From positions 992,001 to 1,056,000 of the forward strand of contig JAHLMK010000004.1 in assembly GCA_019915135.1 (NCBI GenBank): 64,000 nucleotides of DNA, read 5' to 3'. This document shows positions 1 to 10,738 of this stretch, piece after piece. Both the position numbers and the translations under genes were made by a program. This DNA is from Strobilurus pachycystidiatus. Lineage: Eukaryota; Basidiomycota; Agaricomycetes; Agaricales; Physalacriaceae. The notes below the pieces were generated by a model, which worked only from the letters and a program-made list of their open reading frames with translations, ran no database searches and was not told the DNA's origin. Each line of letters begins with the position of its first letter. Position 1 is the stretch's first letter.

Positions 1-656
1 TTCTTTTCAACACCTCCTTCTGAGACTTCTCTCCTCACATGGCTCTTCAAGTATACGAAACCTCCCTCTATCTAGCGCTTCTCTTCGAATTACCGCGCCA
101 TATACCATCTATAATCCCCCATCTTCTCTCAGACCTATATCCGGCCAACAGAGATTCTCCCCGACAAACCTGGACTATTCTAGTGTCTCTGCTCCATAAT
201 CTCCACGCAGGCTTTTCTTCTCAGCTTCCTTATCGACAAACTCTACAGGACTTGCCCCCTTCTCTTGGTTTCACCGTCACGCCCGCGTATGCGTGGATCA
301 ACACGCTAACCAAGACCCTCCGAACCTGCAACTATGCAGCATTCGAGCGAGTAACGCGTCCAGAAAGCCTCCCATCATTCACCCAGGATAAGCAAGCCCT
401 TGTTCGGAAGGCGTTCGACCGCCTGGTGTCAAAATTACGCGTACGGGTACGCGATAGGACGTGGATTATATTACGTGCCGCGTACAGGGAGCTGAGTTTG
501 CATGCTCAGGCCGAGTCGCGATTGTGGCTTTCGCGTTCTCTGGCTCTGGATGTGACGGAATTGGATTCCTGTGTTGAGTCCCAGAGAACGTTAGGCCACG
601 CACGGAGGAAGGAAGGTGTTGATGGACGTTGGATGTTGGTCAAGCCTGCGAAGTAG
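1..656 (+). CDS. SAC3/GANP-like family protein, 3' part only
   Basis: An open frame from the ATG at 39 encodes 205 residues, but the gene probably begins before the window. The frame is closed by TGA at 21-23, so 39 is either the start or lies just inside an exon after an intron. The first residues (ALQVYET) followed by an alpha-helical stretch resemble the conserved 'ALEVYE' region of SAC3/GANP/THP3 proteins, which act in mRNA export and transcription-coupled processes. The rest is helical and basic (for example KLRVRVRDRTW) and ends KPAK. I see no catalytic motif. The family call rests on a short similarity remembered by eye and is uncertain. It lies upstream of and codirectional with the DGAT2 pair; the 530 bases between hold no convincing gene. 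Confidence 0.4.
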
Positions 657-1189
657 GCGTAATGAATGCCGATTACAAGAAGTCAAACCATGAGCGAACT
701 AGTCGCGATCATTCTCGATTCGTCTTTTGTATTCATATTTTCCCCCTGCCTTGTGCCGAAGTTACTGCTCGGCCGCGTCCAAGGACATGTACATTAGCCT
801 TTCTCCGACTCGCCCAAATAAACTGGCTCTGGTCTGAGATGGCGCGGGTACCGTTATCTCTTTCGAACACGTATCGTACCCGTAAGCTTATAAACCTACA
901 TGTGCACGCTACTCGGTCAATTCATCGGAAGTTTGCTTCCACTGACAGGTTTCCGCTGGATGTACCCGGACCACGTGTGAAACTGATTGGCTTTCCTTCA
1001 TTCATTCATTGGCACTCATTCATACTCCGAGACGGACCATTCCTGATCGATGATCCTTCACTCTGCGTCAGGAGCGCGCCTGAGCCTGGGCTGGCTAAAC
1101 GCGGTCCCCGAAAACTCTCTTGACCCGAAACCACGACCACACTCCCTTGTTGACGCCCCCCACTTCAGTATCTCCCCACCGCTGCTGCT

Positions 1190-2855
1190 ATGGCCTCGGT
1201 TCTTAGGTCGGGCTTGAACAAATGGTTCAAGTGCGTATAACTTTAAGTAGCAAGAAAGTAACAACCAATTGAACCGAACTTGATAGATTCGCTCCATTGC
1301 AGGTGCCTCTGGAACGAAGGCTGCAGACGACCGCCGTCACTCTGTGGGCAATGGGGATGTGGGGGACCCTCACGGTGTGGTATTTTCTATGGTGTGTCTG
1401 GCTCTGGATCCGGACCGAATCGGTATCTTATCGCGAGTTCAGCTCCTTCCCCGCCCTCTGGCCACTGTGCGCTGCATACCAAATACACATCTGGACAGAC
1501 ACGCGATTTCTGAGGGGAGGTGTCATGTCCAAGTGGTGGCGGTCGTGTGCTTGGTACATGTACTTTGCGGCGTACTTTCCCGTAACGTGAGTGAACAGTA
1601 TCGCTAGAGCGTTGATCTGAAACGCGAGTTTCATCAGGATAGTCAAGGTATGAAGTCGGAAGAAACATCTGACGCTTGATATCTTCTAACAATCGTCTAG
1701 GAAGTCGATCTTGACCCAAAGAGAAACTATGTCTTCGGTTACCACCCGCATGGTCTGTCACTCATCCTATGTCTCAGCAAACGACTGAAGTAATCTCTAG
1801 GTGTTATCTCACTGTAAAGACCCCCGTGTCCTTTCCACTCCCAAACACTCACGCGCCGTTTCCGCAGAGGAGCATTCGCGACGTTCGCAACCGAAGGCGC
1901 CGGATTCTCCAAAGCGTTCCCCGGCATATCCGCCCACCTCCTCACCCTCGCCGTCCAATTCAAGCTCCCATTCTGGCGCGACATCGGCTTGTATTCCGGT
2001 GTGGCCGATGTAGGGAAACAGTCCATCAAGTGGATCCTGAATCGAGCACCTGGGGAGTCAATCGTCATCGTCATTGGAGGCGCCGCAGAGAGTCTTTACG
2101 CTCGTCCTAATATCGCTGACTTGACGTTGCGCAAGCGGTAGGTTGCTGTTAAGCGTGTGGATTGTATGGGCGCTAAGTGAGTTTTGTAGGTTTGGATTTA
2201 TTAAGATTGCTATGCAGCACGGGTCAGTACTCAGGTCACTTGGAAATGAAAGGGGCGTTGACGTCTTTTATGTACAGGTCCGACTTGGTCCCAGTGTTCG
2301 GGTTTGGCGAAAATGATGTATGTGCCGTCTTTGCGCCCATCATCTGCCTTGAGAGCTTGGCTGACTCTTTCGCAGCTCTTCGACCAACTTCCGAACGGGC
2401 CTGGAACGAAAATCAACGCAATACAAAAGAAGATGCAGCGCATGTTTGGTTTTACGATGCCTGCATTCCATGGCCGTGGCGTGTTTAATTGTACGTCCTC
2501 TTCGAGAACAGGTTCCCCGTCATGATGTGAACATGAATGTGTTCGACAGATACCACCGGCCTTATTCCCCACAGGCGACCCATTCACGTCGTTTGTGAGT
2601 GATACGTCCTTGCTTTCCGTGCTTGCCAATGCTAACTGTCCCAGTCGGCAAACCCATACGCGTAGAAAAGACCGATGTGAAGAACATTGACATGGAGGAC
2701 GTTCAGCGATATCATCAGTTGTACATGGACGAATTGACGAGGTATGAGCCTTCGAGACTCTTTTTGGTGTCGCTGAGCTGACGGCATTCAGAATCTGGGA
2801 CAAGTACAAGGATATATGGGCGAAGGATAGAGTGAAGGAAATCAACTTCATCTAG
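1190..2855 (+). CDS. DGAT2: Diacylglycerol O-acyltransferase type 2, copy 1
   Basis: DGAT2 transfers an acyl group from acyl-CoA to diacylglycerol, the last step of triacylglycerol synthesis, in the ER and at lipid droplets. Twelve exons (1190-1234, 1303-1586, 1638-1647, 1701-1752, 1801-1813, 1868-2137, 2190-2222, 2278-2317, 2376-2490, 2550-2594, 2645-2741, 2792-2855) sum to 355 residues, a usual family length. Visible features are PLERRLQT before a hydrophobic hairpin (about residues 17-60), the catalytic motif YVFGYHPHG split between exons 4 and 5, the conserved GGAAESLYARP and LRKRFGFIKIA blocks, and DLVPVFGFGEND. Exon 3 is only 10 nt and exon 5 only 13 nt, but both are needed to keep the frame across conserved motifs. 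The first donor (GTATAA) is weak; it is chosen because it keeps phase with PLERRL. An almost identical gene follows at 3153. Confidence 0.93.
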
Positions 2856-3152
2856 TGGCGAGGATCGCAAACATTTGGATACCATAGAAGACGCCCTGGT
2901 TTCCTTTCTACCCGGACCACGTGTAAATCTGATTGGCTTTCCTTCATTCATTCATTCATAGTTCCTCGGCACGGACCATTCATGGAGCCTGAAGGCCTGA
3001 TCCTTGATTTTTCTTCACTCTGCGTCAGGAGCGCACTAGAACCTGGGCCGGCTTTCAAACGCGGTCCCCAAAAGCTCTCTTGACCCGGAACCACGACCAC
3101 CACACTCCCTTGTTGTCGCTGCCCACTTTGGTATCTCCCCGCTGCTGCTGCT

Positions 3153-4787
3153 ATGGCCTCGATTTTTAGGTCGGGTTTGAACAAATGGTTCAAGTGCGTA
3201 TAAGTAGCAAGAAATTAAAAGTCAATTGAACCGGCCTTGGTAGATTCGCTCCATTGCAGGTGCCTCTGGAACGAAGGCTACAGACGACCGCCGTCACTCT
3301 GTGGGCGATGGGAATGTGGGGGACCCTCACGGTGTGGTATTTCTTATGGTGTGTCTGTCTCTGGATCCGGACCGAGTCGGTATCTTATCGCGAGTTCAGC
3401 TCCTTCCCCGCCCTCTGGCCACTGTGCGCTGCATACCAAATACACATCTGGACGGACACGCGATTTCTGAGGGGCGGTGTTATGTCCAAGTGGTGGCGGT
3501 CCTGTGCTTGGTACATGTACTTTGCGGCGTACTTTCCCGTAACGTGAGTGAACAGTATCGCCAGAGTGTAGATACTGAAACGCCATCAGGATAGTCAAGG
3601 TGTGAAGCTAGAAGAACATCTGAAGCTTGAGGCCTTGTAACAATCGCTCAGGAAGTCGATCTTGACCCGCAGAGGAACTATGTCTTCGGCTACCATCCGC
3701 ATGGTCTGTCCTCCATTTCTATCTCCAAACAAACGACTGAAGTAACTCCTAGGTGTCATCGGAATGTAAAGACCTGCATGTCCCTTCCATACGCACATAC
3801 TCACCCTTCATTTCGGCAGGGGGGCTTTCGCGACGTTCTGCACCGAGGGCGCCGGATTCTCCAAGTCGTTCCCCGGCATATCCGCCCACCTCCTCACCCT
3901 CGCCGTCCAATTCAAGCTCCCGTTCTGGCGCGACGTTGGCTTGTATTCTGGCGCGGCTGATGTCGGGAAACAGTCCATCAAGTGGATCCTGAATCGAGGA
4001 CCCGGGGAATCGATCGTCATCGTCGTTGGAGGCGCAGCAGAGAGTCTGTACGCTCGCCCTAATGTCGCCGACTTGACATTGCGCAAGCGGTAGGTTGCTG
4101 TTTAGCGTGCGGGTTGTATGGGTGCTGAGTGAGTTGTAGGTTTGGATTTATCAAGATTGCTATGCAGCACGGGTCAGTATTCAGGTCAACTGTAAGTGAG
4201 GGGGCGTTGACGTCTTTTACGTATAGGTCCGACTTGGTCCCAGTGTTCGGGTTTGGTGAAAATGAGGTGTGTGCCCTCATCATCTGCCTTGAGAGCTTGA
4301 CTGACTCTTTCGTAGCTCTTCGACCAACTTCCAAACGGACCTGGAACGAAGATCAACGCAATACAAAAGAAGATGCAGCGCATGTTCGGGTTTACGATGC
4401 CTGCATTCCATGGCCGTGGCGTGTTTAATTGTACGTCCTTTTAGCAAATCTTCCTGCGATGTGAACACGAATGTGTTCGACAGATACCACCGGCCTCATT
4501 CCCCACAGGCGACCCATTCACGTCGTTTGTGAGTGATACTTCCTTGCCTTCCTTGGTTGCTGCTGACTTTCCCAGTCGGCAAACCCATACGCGTAGAGAA
4601 GACTGATGTGAAGAACATTGACGTGGACGAGGTTCGGCGGTACCATCAGTTGTACATGGACGAATTGACGAGGTGCGACGCTTCGAGACTCCTTGTTGTC
4701 GCTGAGCTGACGGCATTTACTAGGATCTGGGACAAGTACAAGGATACCTGGGCGAAGGATAGAGTGAAGGAAATCAACTACATTTAG
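3153..4787 (+). CDS. DGAT2: Diacylglycerol O-acyltransferase type 2, copy 2
   Basis: Tandem paralogue of the gene at 1190. All twelve exons have the same lengths as in copy 1 (3153-3197, 3260-3543, 3590-3599, 3652-3703, 3753-3765, 3820-4089, 4140-4172, 4227-4266, 4316-4430, 4484-4528, 4576-4672, 4724-4787), giving 355 residues. The HPHG motif spans 3695-3754, and every conserved DGAT2 block of copy 1 is present. Differences are scattered substitutions, for example VIGMGAF instead of VISLGAF after HPHG, and GEN-E in place of GEN-D. No stop or frameshift is seen, so both copies look functional. Unchanged exon lengths with diverged introns indicate selection on the protein since duplication. Its own copied upstream region suggests separate transcription. 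The 208 bases to the next gene, which is convergent, hold only the 3' flank. Confidence 0.93.
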
Positions 4788-4995
4788 TGGCGAGGATTTG
4801 GATATCATAGAAGACGCTCGGGTTTCCTTTTCTCTAACTACTGTACCATCTATACCAACGATCTGTCCAGACTAAGATTACGTTGTTCTTGTCGCGAAGG
4901 GAAACGACACTGGTACACCATCATTGCCACAGGCAAGTTCGAGTTGGCAGGGAACTTGATCAAACTCGATTTCGAAAGGTGTAGTATTCGTTACA

Positions 4996-6350
4996 TTACT
5001 GATGGGGTAGGTGAGATATGATCTCCTCCTTCAAGCTGTTGTACAGCTCAATTTTTCCATCCTTGGGTTTCCATCCCAATGCCCTCAGACGCTCGGCTTT
5101 AACGCGAGCATTGGTACCCAAGTAGGGCCACAGATCCTAGATATAGCATCAGTGCCAGTGCCATCCGTATTTGGTATGCATACTCACCCCAAAGAACCCC
5201 GTCTTTTCCTCGTCCGTGTATGTGCTCGGCTCCAGACTAGTCCCCACACCCAACTCGACAAGGACCCTGCAGATTTCGGTCGCCACCTCCCTCATCGAGT
5301 GTTCCCCAGCTTCAAGGGTGTAATACCCCTCAGTTCCATGTGCGGTCGTCGCAGGACTGGAAAGGATAGCGTTGAATAGGGTGGTGTACGCCGTGACAGC
5401 TTGTATCTAGTGTTAGAGCCAGGATATGCAGTAGGGGATGATGAAGGCAGAAAGGCGTACTGTCAGCGATAGAGACGTCACTCCATATATTGGCACCAGC
5501 GCCAATCATGCCACCCTGTTTACGGACGAGGCTGGTCTTGACGATGGGAGGGAATTGGACGGAGTGGATGTTTTGAGCACCGGTGTCGGCGACGACACCA
5601 GTTGCGAGTCCGTATATTGTTGGTGGGAGGACGAGATATGAGCGGATAAATCCTACAGAATATCGTCAGCGAGCAAAATTGAGACGCAGAAGTAGTGGCT
5701 AGCTATCTATGGACCTTCATTATCAGCGTCCAATATCAAGAGGTCCGTCGCTCTGTGAGGAGCAGTGTCGGGAATGGCCGCCCAAAATTTGGTGTCGAGA
5801 TCGGACACGACAGGTAAGTTGGCGTGCATTCCTAGCGCGTAGTCGATGATGCATCCTTTGGTACATAACAGTAAAGAAGAATCTCTATGCATGATGGTGC
5901 AGAAAACGTACCAATGCCAGACGTGTGGATGAGAACAGGAACAGAACCGTCTACATCATGCTTCCTCTTCATACCATCCAAAATAGCTCTCATCCCAGCC
6001 AGATCATCAGCATCTGCCTGTGAGAACATCAATCAACGTTGACTGTAGCTAAGCCAAGACCTACACATGTGAAGACAACATCCGCCTTGGAGGCAGCATC
6101 GCTGACAATATCCCAGTCTTGGTAGCTCCCGATGATGGCGTGGATTCCGAGGGTCTTCAGCTGATCAGCTTTCGCTTGAGAGCGAACGAGAGCGGTGATC
6201 GTGGTTGGCTCTACGACGTCCAAGAGTCCAGACAGGACGGATCCGCCGACGTAGCCTACGAAATCAATCACGCTCAAGCTGAAGGAACGATAGGCAAAGC
6301 ATATCGAGTTTACCTGTCGCGCCGGTGAAGAAGATCTTGGGGGAAGACAT
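4996..6350 (-). CDS. NAD(P)-binding SDR / NmrA-like protein
   Basis: The protein starts MSSPKIFFTGATG at 6350. After a short intron (about 6256-6313) it continues YVGGSVLSGLL, giving the Rossmann dinucleotide motif TGATGYVGG at residues 9-17, as in extended or atypical short-chain dehydrogenases and NmrA-like proteins. Further exons encode TTITALVRS, a SKADVVFTC strand and a PVLIHTSG strand, which are the usual beta-alpha repeats. The C-terminal exon contains GTNARVKAERLRALGWKP and ends ISHLPHQ with its stop at 4996-4998. That tail is typical of fungal 'nucleoside-diphosphate-sugar epimerase-like' proteins. Exon boundaries in the middle (5400-6030) are not all settled. The substrate cannot be told from sequence. 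It is convergent with DGAT2 copy 2. Confidence 0.8.
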
Positions 6351-8278
6351 AGGCAGAGGCAGAGGAAGAAGTGTTGTCTGAGGGTAGGTTCGTTCTTGGC
6401 ATTTCCTGATACGAGAAACCTACGCCTTTATATCGTGAGAGCCGCCTTGGTCAGAGAGTCTATCTATCTAGATCAAAGTCAACATGAAGGAAGTCTCAGC
6501 CAGTGCGGAGAATAAGCACATAGGTTGCACTTACGAAGACAGTCGGATAACCCGGTGCCTGTGTCGTCCATGTTACGGATGGTGTACGTGAGATCTCCAG
6601 CGTGAAGCCTCCGTTGAAATTGAACGCTCATATAGTCGAGTTAACGGAGCCGCGGCCCACGGGCTACACAAGTCATGACCGGCGGGTGTCCCACAGGATC
6701 AGCCAATTGACATCAGGATGACTTAAAGTGCACAGAATGAACAGCTGCCAGTGCGAGCAAGATGAGTCGGAAGTTCCAGAGAGTCGAGGTCGGGCATCGG
6801 GTGCCTCAAGTATATGAAGGGCAAGATCTTTGTCAAAAAGACGTTTGAACTTGAAGATGAGAGGCCGGTCCGCTCTGCAGTCGCCTAGGTGAAGAACCTC
6901 GAGATGTTTGTAAGCTAGGTTGTTTGAGTCTATGTCAATGGGAGAAGGTTCTTCCGCCTTGACATAAGTACAAGTCAGTACTTTGAGAATGGCAATCTGA
7001 GATGAAGTTGCGCACCGGGACTAGAGTCGATTACGACAGAGAGGTTGCTTGAGACGACGTTGGGCGCATTGCTGGGAGAGAAGACGGCGTTTGGCTGCGA
7101 TGACTTCAAGAGGTATGTTGCGGCGGTAACAGGAAATCAGAGGAAAGTGGCGTTCGGAGGAGGAAGGGTGGCGGCGATACGTTGCGACCTTCTTGAACTT
7201 TGTAGGGCTCAATGTGATAAAATCGCGGGAAGTGCAAGGAGTAGATCCATGCCGAGTTCTTCACTGGATCACAAAATGTAGAGAAGACTGTGGTGTCGTC
7301 CGTGTTCGGGTCATGATACAGCGACGCAAACTCGGTGAGAACCGGTACTGTTTCTCGCTGTTCTGATGAAATCCGTCTGCACCCGTTCTCTTTACCTGAT
7401 ACCAGTGAAGAGTCGGCTGATTTGGATTATGAGTCCTCGGCGTTGATGCAACTACGGCAGGCTGAACGAGGAAAACTGTGGAGGGAAATACAAGAGCAGG
7501 AGCATTCCTCATTGGCCAGCCATCGGAGCTTGTGATTCTCCTTCGCGAAAATCCTATAGTTGCAATATCAGTGGCGTATCAGAGAGAAGTACGTCCGACT
7601 TCGGGCGTGGTATGGGGAGGTCGAGACCCTCTAACATGAGGTGTTGCAATCTGTTCACTGCAGTGTATGGTCGGGCTAGACTGTATGGGACACCATACGG
7701 GATGCGATACCATCCGGGCATTGTGTACAAATCGGGCATTGTGCGACCTGGAGTGGGAGAGAACGGAGCACCGACAAGTGCCAAGTTCCCCGGTCTGCGT
7801 TCTTACTCGCTGCCAGTTGGGAGAAGGTCACTGGTCAGCGGGCAAGGCTCGACCAATCACTGGCGCAGCCAATCAGCGAAACTGATCCTGCGGCGGTCAC
7901 GGATTGGCTGTAGCGACCGAGTACTGAGAGCGCAGCCTGAAGCCTGAAGCTTGAAGGCTTGACTTACTGACTGGACGACGGAACATGCAATGCACAGTGC
8001 AGTGCCGTTACAGTACAGCTTGATTGATTTGCTGTAAATGTACGGGATGCTCATCACCACAGCTGCGATGTTGAAGCCAGCCAGAGCTGTCTCGATTGCC
8101 TTGCTAAATCAAATCAAAAGGCCAGAAAGCGGCAAGTGATCGCAAACTGAGCCTGATCCAGGCCTTGCCAGAATCTGGATTGCCAGTCTGGACCAGAGTT
8201 GGACTGTACACTACTCACTCGCCAATACTTAAATAGGCCTGTCGCCTGGGCGTATGGCCCACTTTTCCGCCCTCCCCG
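6351..8278. other. Long intergenic region, 1.9 kb
   Basis: No intact gene is seen. The left end should hold the promoter of the SDR-like gene and the right end that of the Ett1-like gene. Around 6745-7015 the minus strand keeps a coding-like stretch, listed separately. Near 7720-7750 a short direct repeat (CGGGCATTGTG) occurs twice. Around 7935-7965 there is a run of near repeats of GCCTGAAG. Confidence 0.5.
6745..7015 (-). pseudogene. Possible remnant of an F-box/LRR-like gene
   Basis: On the minus strand a frame reads through LKVLTCTYVKAEEP, then LAYKHLEVLHLGDC, then LFDKDLALHILEAPDARPRL. The HLEVLHLGDC rhythm resembles the leucine-rich tail of basidiomycete F-box proteins. No F-box, start codon or clean exon structure can be built upstream of it, and the neighbouring frames are closed. 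The reading is that it is a decayed fragment or a poorly conserved small gene. Chance similarity is possible. Confidence 0.25.
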
Positions 8279-9870
8279 ATGCCCATCTCCTCGTCGTCCA
8301 AAAGCCTCAAGCGCGCGCGTCCAAAAGGGCTATGGAAGGCCCATGCGCGGGCGACGGCACGTGATAGCAGCTCTGACACCGACCACGACGATGAAATCGA
8401 AAGCATCTCCTCTGGCCACAAGCGGCGCAGGCGGAACTCGTTCTCGAGTAGCGCCAGCAGCAGCGATGACGACGACGACGACTCGGCGGCGTTCCACTGG
8501 GACTTTGCGCGGTTCCAGACGTGTCGGCTGGACCATCTGATACCGGAGCGGGAGAGAGGCTGGACGAGACGGCAGCGCATCATGGACACGACGTCGACGG
8601 CGTTTGTGGGGTCGCAGACGGAGCTGAAGACGGGGTGTAATCTGGAGGACTGGCTGGATCTGAAGGATCTGTTTGCAAAGGCGGCGGAGCAGTACGAGAC
8701 GGGCACGCCGAACAACGCCCTGCCTCTGCTGCGCGGCGTCGTGCACGAATGTCATTCCTTCCTCAACTTCTACGACGACCCGTCTGTTCTCTTTGCTGGC
8801 CACCGCTCACCCGAAGCAGTCCCGAAGGAGAGGCGGAAATGGTGCGCCACATTGTTGCTATTCTCCACTGCATGCTAACAGCCGGCTGATACAGCGCGTG
8901 TCTCGAACTACCAACTGCATTCCACGCCATCCTCGGCACCGCACTCTTTCTCTTTGGCAACCTCATCGATCAGGACAGCAGCCTGGCCCTTCCAGGCGAG
9001 CCCTGCACCCCACTCCCGTACTGGCTTGCTGCTTTGGATGTCTTCGAGACTGGGGAGAACCTCCCGAGCCGCGTTTACGGCACTGGCTGCGATGCGCCGG
9101 AGGACTGGCGGATGGCAATCATCTGGGGCCGCACCTTCGTCGCTATCGCGGACGCGACCATTTCCCAGTCGCCCAGCAACCCCCATTGCACCGCAAGCTT
9201 TAGCGCCGACGAACCCGCCTGGCCGCAGGAGTCGCCTTTTGCTGCCATCGCCATGCGGCGGCCTGCCTTGACGCGGAGGATGCTGCTTTCCAAATCCTCA
9301 CCGAACGACCTCCTCGTTCTAGCCATGGACCAGTTCTCGCGCGGCATATTCCACATGCCCCACCCGCGCGTATCCGCTGAGTCGTTCAGCCGGCCCAAGG
9401 AACTGTACACCATCGCCTCCGAGGTCATGCGCCTCGCGGAGAAGCTCCCGCTCGCCTCCGAGCGCCAGTTCTGGGCCTCCTGGGCCGACTCGGTCCTCAA
9501 TCAGATGAAGATGGAGGCTGACATGGACGCGTGGCGTAGCATCATTAGCCGTGCCCGTGGACAATGCTGGTTGATAGCGGGCACAGCGTATGCGCCGCAG
9601 CTCGAGGAGCAGCTCCTGCAGGATGTTCCGGGCGTGCTCGAGTCGGAGGACGCCGAGTACGCAAGGAGCGATCTGGGCAAGGCAGTTGAGTTTTTGGAGA
9701 AGGGGCGCAGTGACAATGTGGAGGAGGAGGAAGACCGCAGAAAAATGCTCGCAGAGGCGTTCATGACCCTTGGGAACCTCACGGCGGACGAGGCTCTGCG
9801 AGAGGCGCTGTATCGGCGCGGGGAGGAGGAGAGCGGGCTAGACCTGGATAGGATGGATGTTGTTGAGTAG
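8279..9870 (+). CDS. ETT1: Ett1/Nro1-like nuclear protein (enhancer of translation termination)
   Basis: Two exons, 8279-8841 and 8895-9870, give 512 residues. The N-terminus is basic and serine/aspartate rich (KSLKRARPKG, KRRRRNSF, then an acidic SSDDDDDD run), as in a nuclear protein. From about residue 110 follows a helical region with LEDWLDLKDLFAKAAEQYE, ALPLLRGVVHECH, GTALFLFGNLI and ALDVFETGENLP, which match the Ett1/Nro1 family as I know it. These are TPR-like proteins: yeast Ett1 affects stop-codon read-through, and fission yeast Nro1 controls the oxygen-sensing dioxygenase Ofd1. The C-terminus is acidic and ends LDLDRMDVVE. The start is the first ATG in frame. I did not see a stop or frameshift. 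GC content is higher than in the neighbours, which gives long chance frames on the other strand. Confidence 0.75.
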
Positions 9871-10738
9871 TTGATTTTTTTGGTTCACTCTTGTTGTTGT
9901 TGTTGGCACTATACCTCCCACTCAGTCCATTGTATATTATTATCACTGCATACTGTATCCCTACACGCTTTCATCTTACTCGCCTTGTTGCTTGAACTGG
10001 CTGATTTTCCGTCGGCAGGGCGCTGAGAAGAATCGTTGGTATGATCCCTCCTCATTTAGAAATTCAGGTCTCTGCGATAACATAACCCTGCAATTCGAGA
10101 GTAAGGGGACGTACATGGCCACATACAGACCGTTCGAGACTGACTATCCAGAGCCCACCGCAGCCTGGGGAACAATGAAGAATTACGCCTGAAGTGCTCT
10201 ATGACGAGGTCCTTACTGGTACATCTCGCAACTTTGTTATTTGACCGACATGTTCGATGAGCGCAGAGTGTGCATTCAGTCTGGGCAGTGTGAGACGTTT
10301 GTATGCTCGGGTCAAGTCCATCCCCAGTCATTCTTGGGACGAATTGCCATTCGGGATCATTCCCACGAGTAAGGCGCATCAAACCGACTTGTGGTCAAAT
10401 CGGGACAAGCTCGCTTCCTACTGAACGGTCACCATGAATTATACGCAAGTCATCACGTAGTGTATTCCCATTGACTGGATTCAAAGTTCTACGGCATACT
10501 GTGTGCAGTCACTGGTGCACGGCGCTTCCTGCAGAGTCGGAGCAGCGTGGGCAATCTTGTCTAAAAACACTCTAAAACCCATCTAAGAATCTTTACGGAG
10601 TACCTCTGGCGAAACTCCACCATGGTGGACTATATATTCTCGCCTCGCTTCACGACGAGACCTGCAGAAGTTGATCCCCATCCTCTTCCTCGTTTCTGAC
10701 CGTGACCTTCTGGCTGCTGTTGTCTAATCCTACGAGTA
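9871..10738. other. Intergenic region between codirectional genes
   Basis: It holds the 3' flank of the Ett1-like gene, with a (TTG)n-like stretch near 9890-9905, and the promoter of the sugar porter. Scattered short frames show no family resemblance, and no gene is seen. Confidence 0.5.
10631..10638 (+). promoter_or_regulatory. TATA box of the sugar porter
   Basis: TATATATT lies 108 bases before the start codon at 10739, a normal distance for a TATA element plus a short leader. No other strong TATA-like sequence lies closer. Confidence 0.55.

Larger units (their letters stand above)
961..4850 (+). repeat. Tandem direct duplication of about 1.95 kb carrying DGAT2 and its promoter
   Basis: The segments about 961-2905 and 2909-4850 are direct copies. 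Similarity starts in the upstream flank (shared GGACCACGTGT and TTCATTCATTCAT stretches near 970-1010 and 2920-2960), runs through the whole gene including introns, and ends after the stop codon (shared CATAGAAGACGC near 2882 and 4807). The start codons are 1963 bases apart. The copies differ at scattered sites and by small intron indels. The promoter and leader were duplicated with the gene, so both copies could be expressed. Confidence 0.85.

Noticed and set aside
629..1123. Plus-strand frame of 164 codons after the SAC3-like gene
   Set aside because: It overlaps the end of that gene and runs into the duplicated DGAT2 promoter, with no family resemblance.
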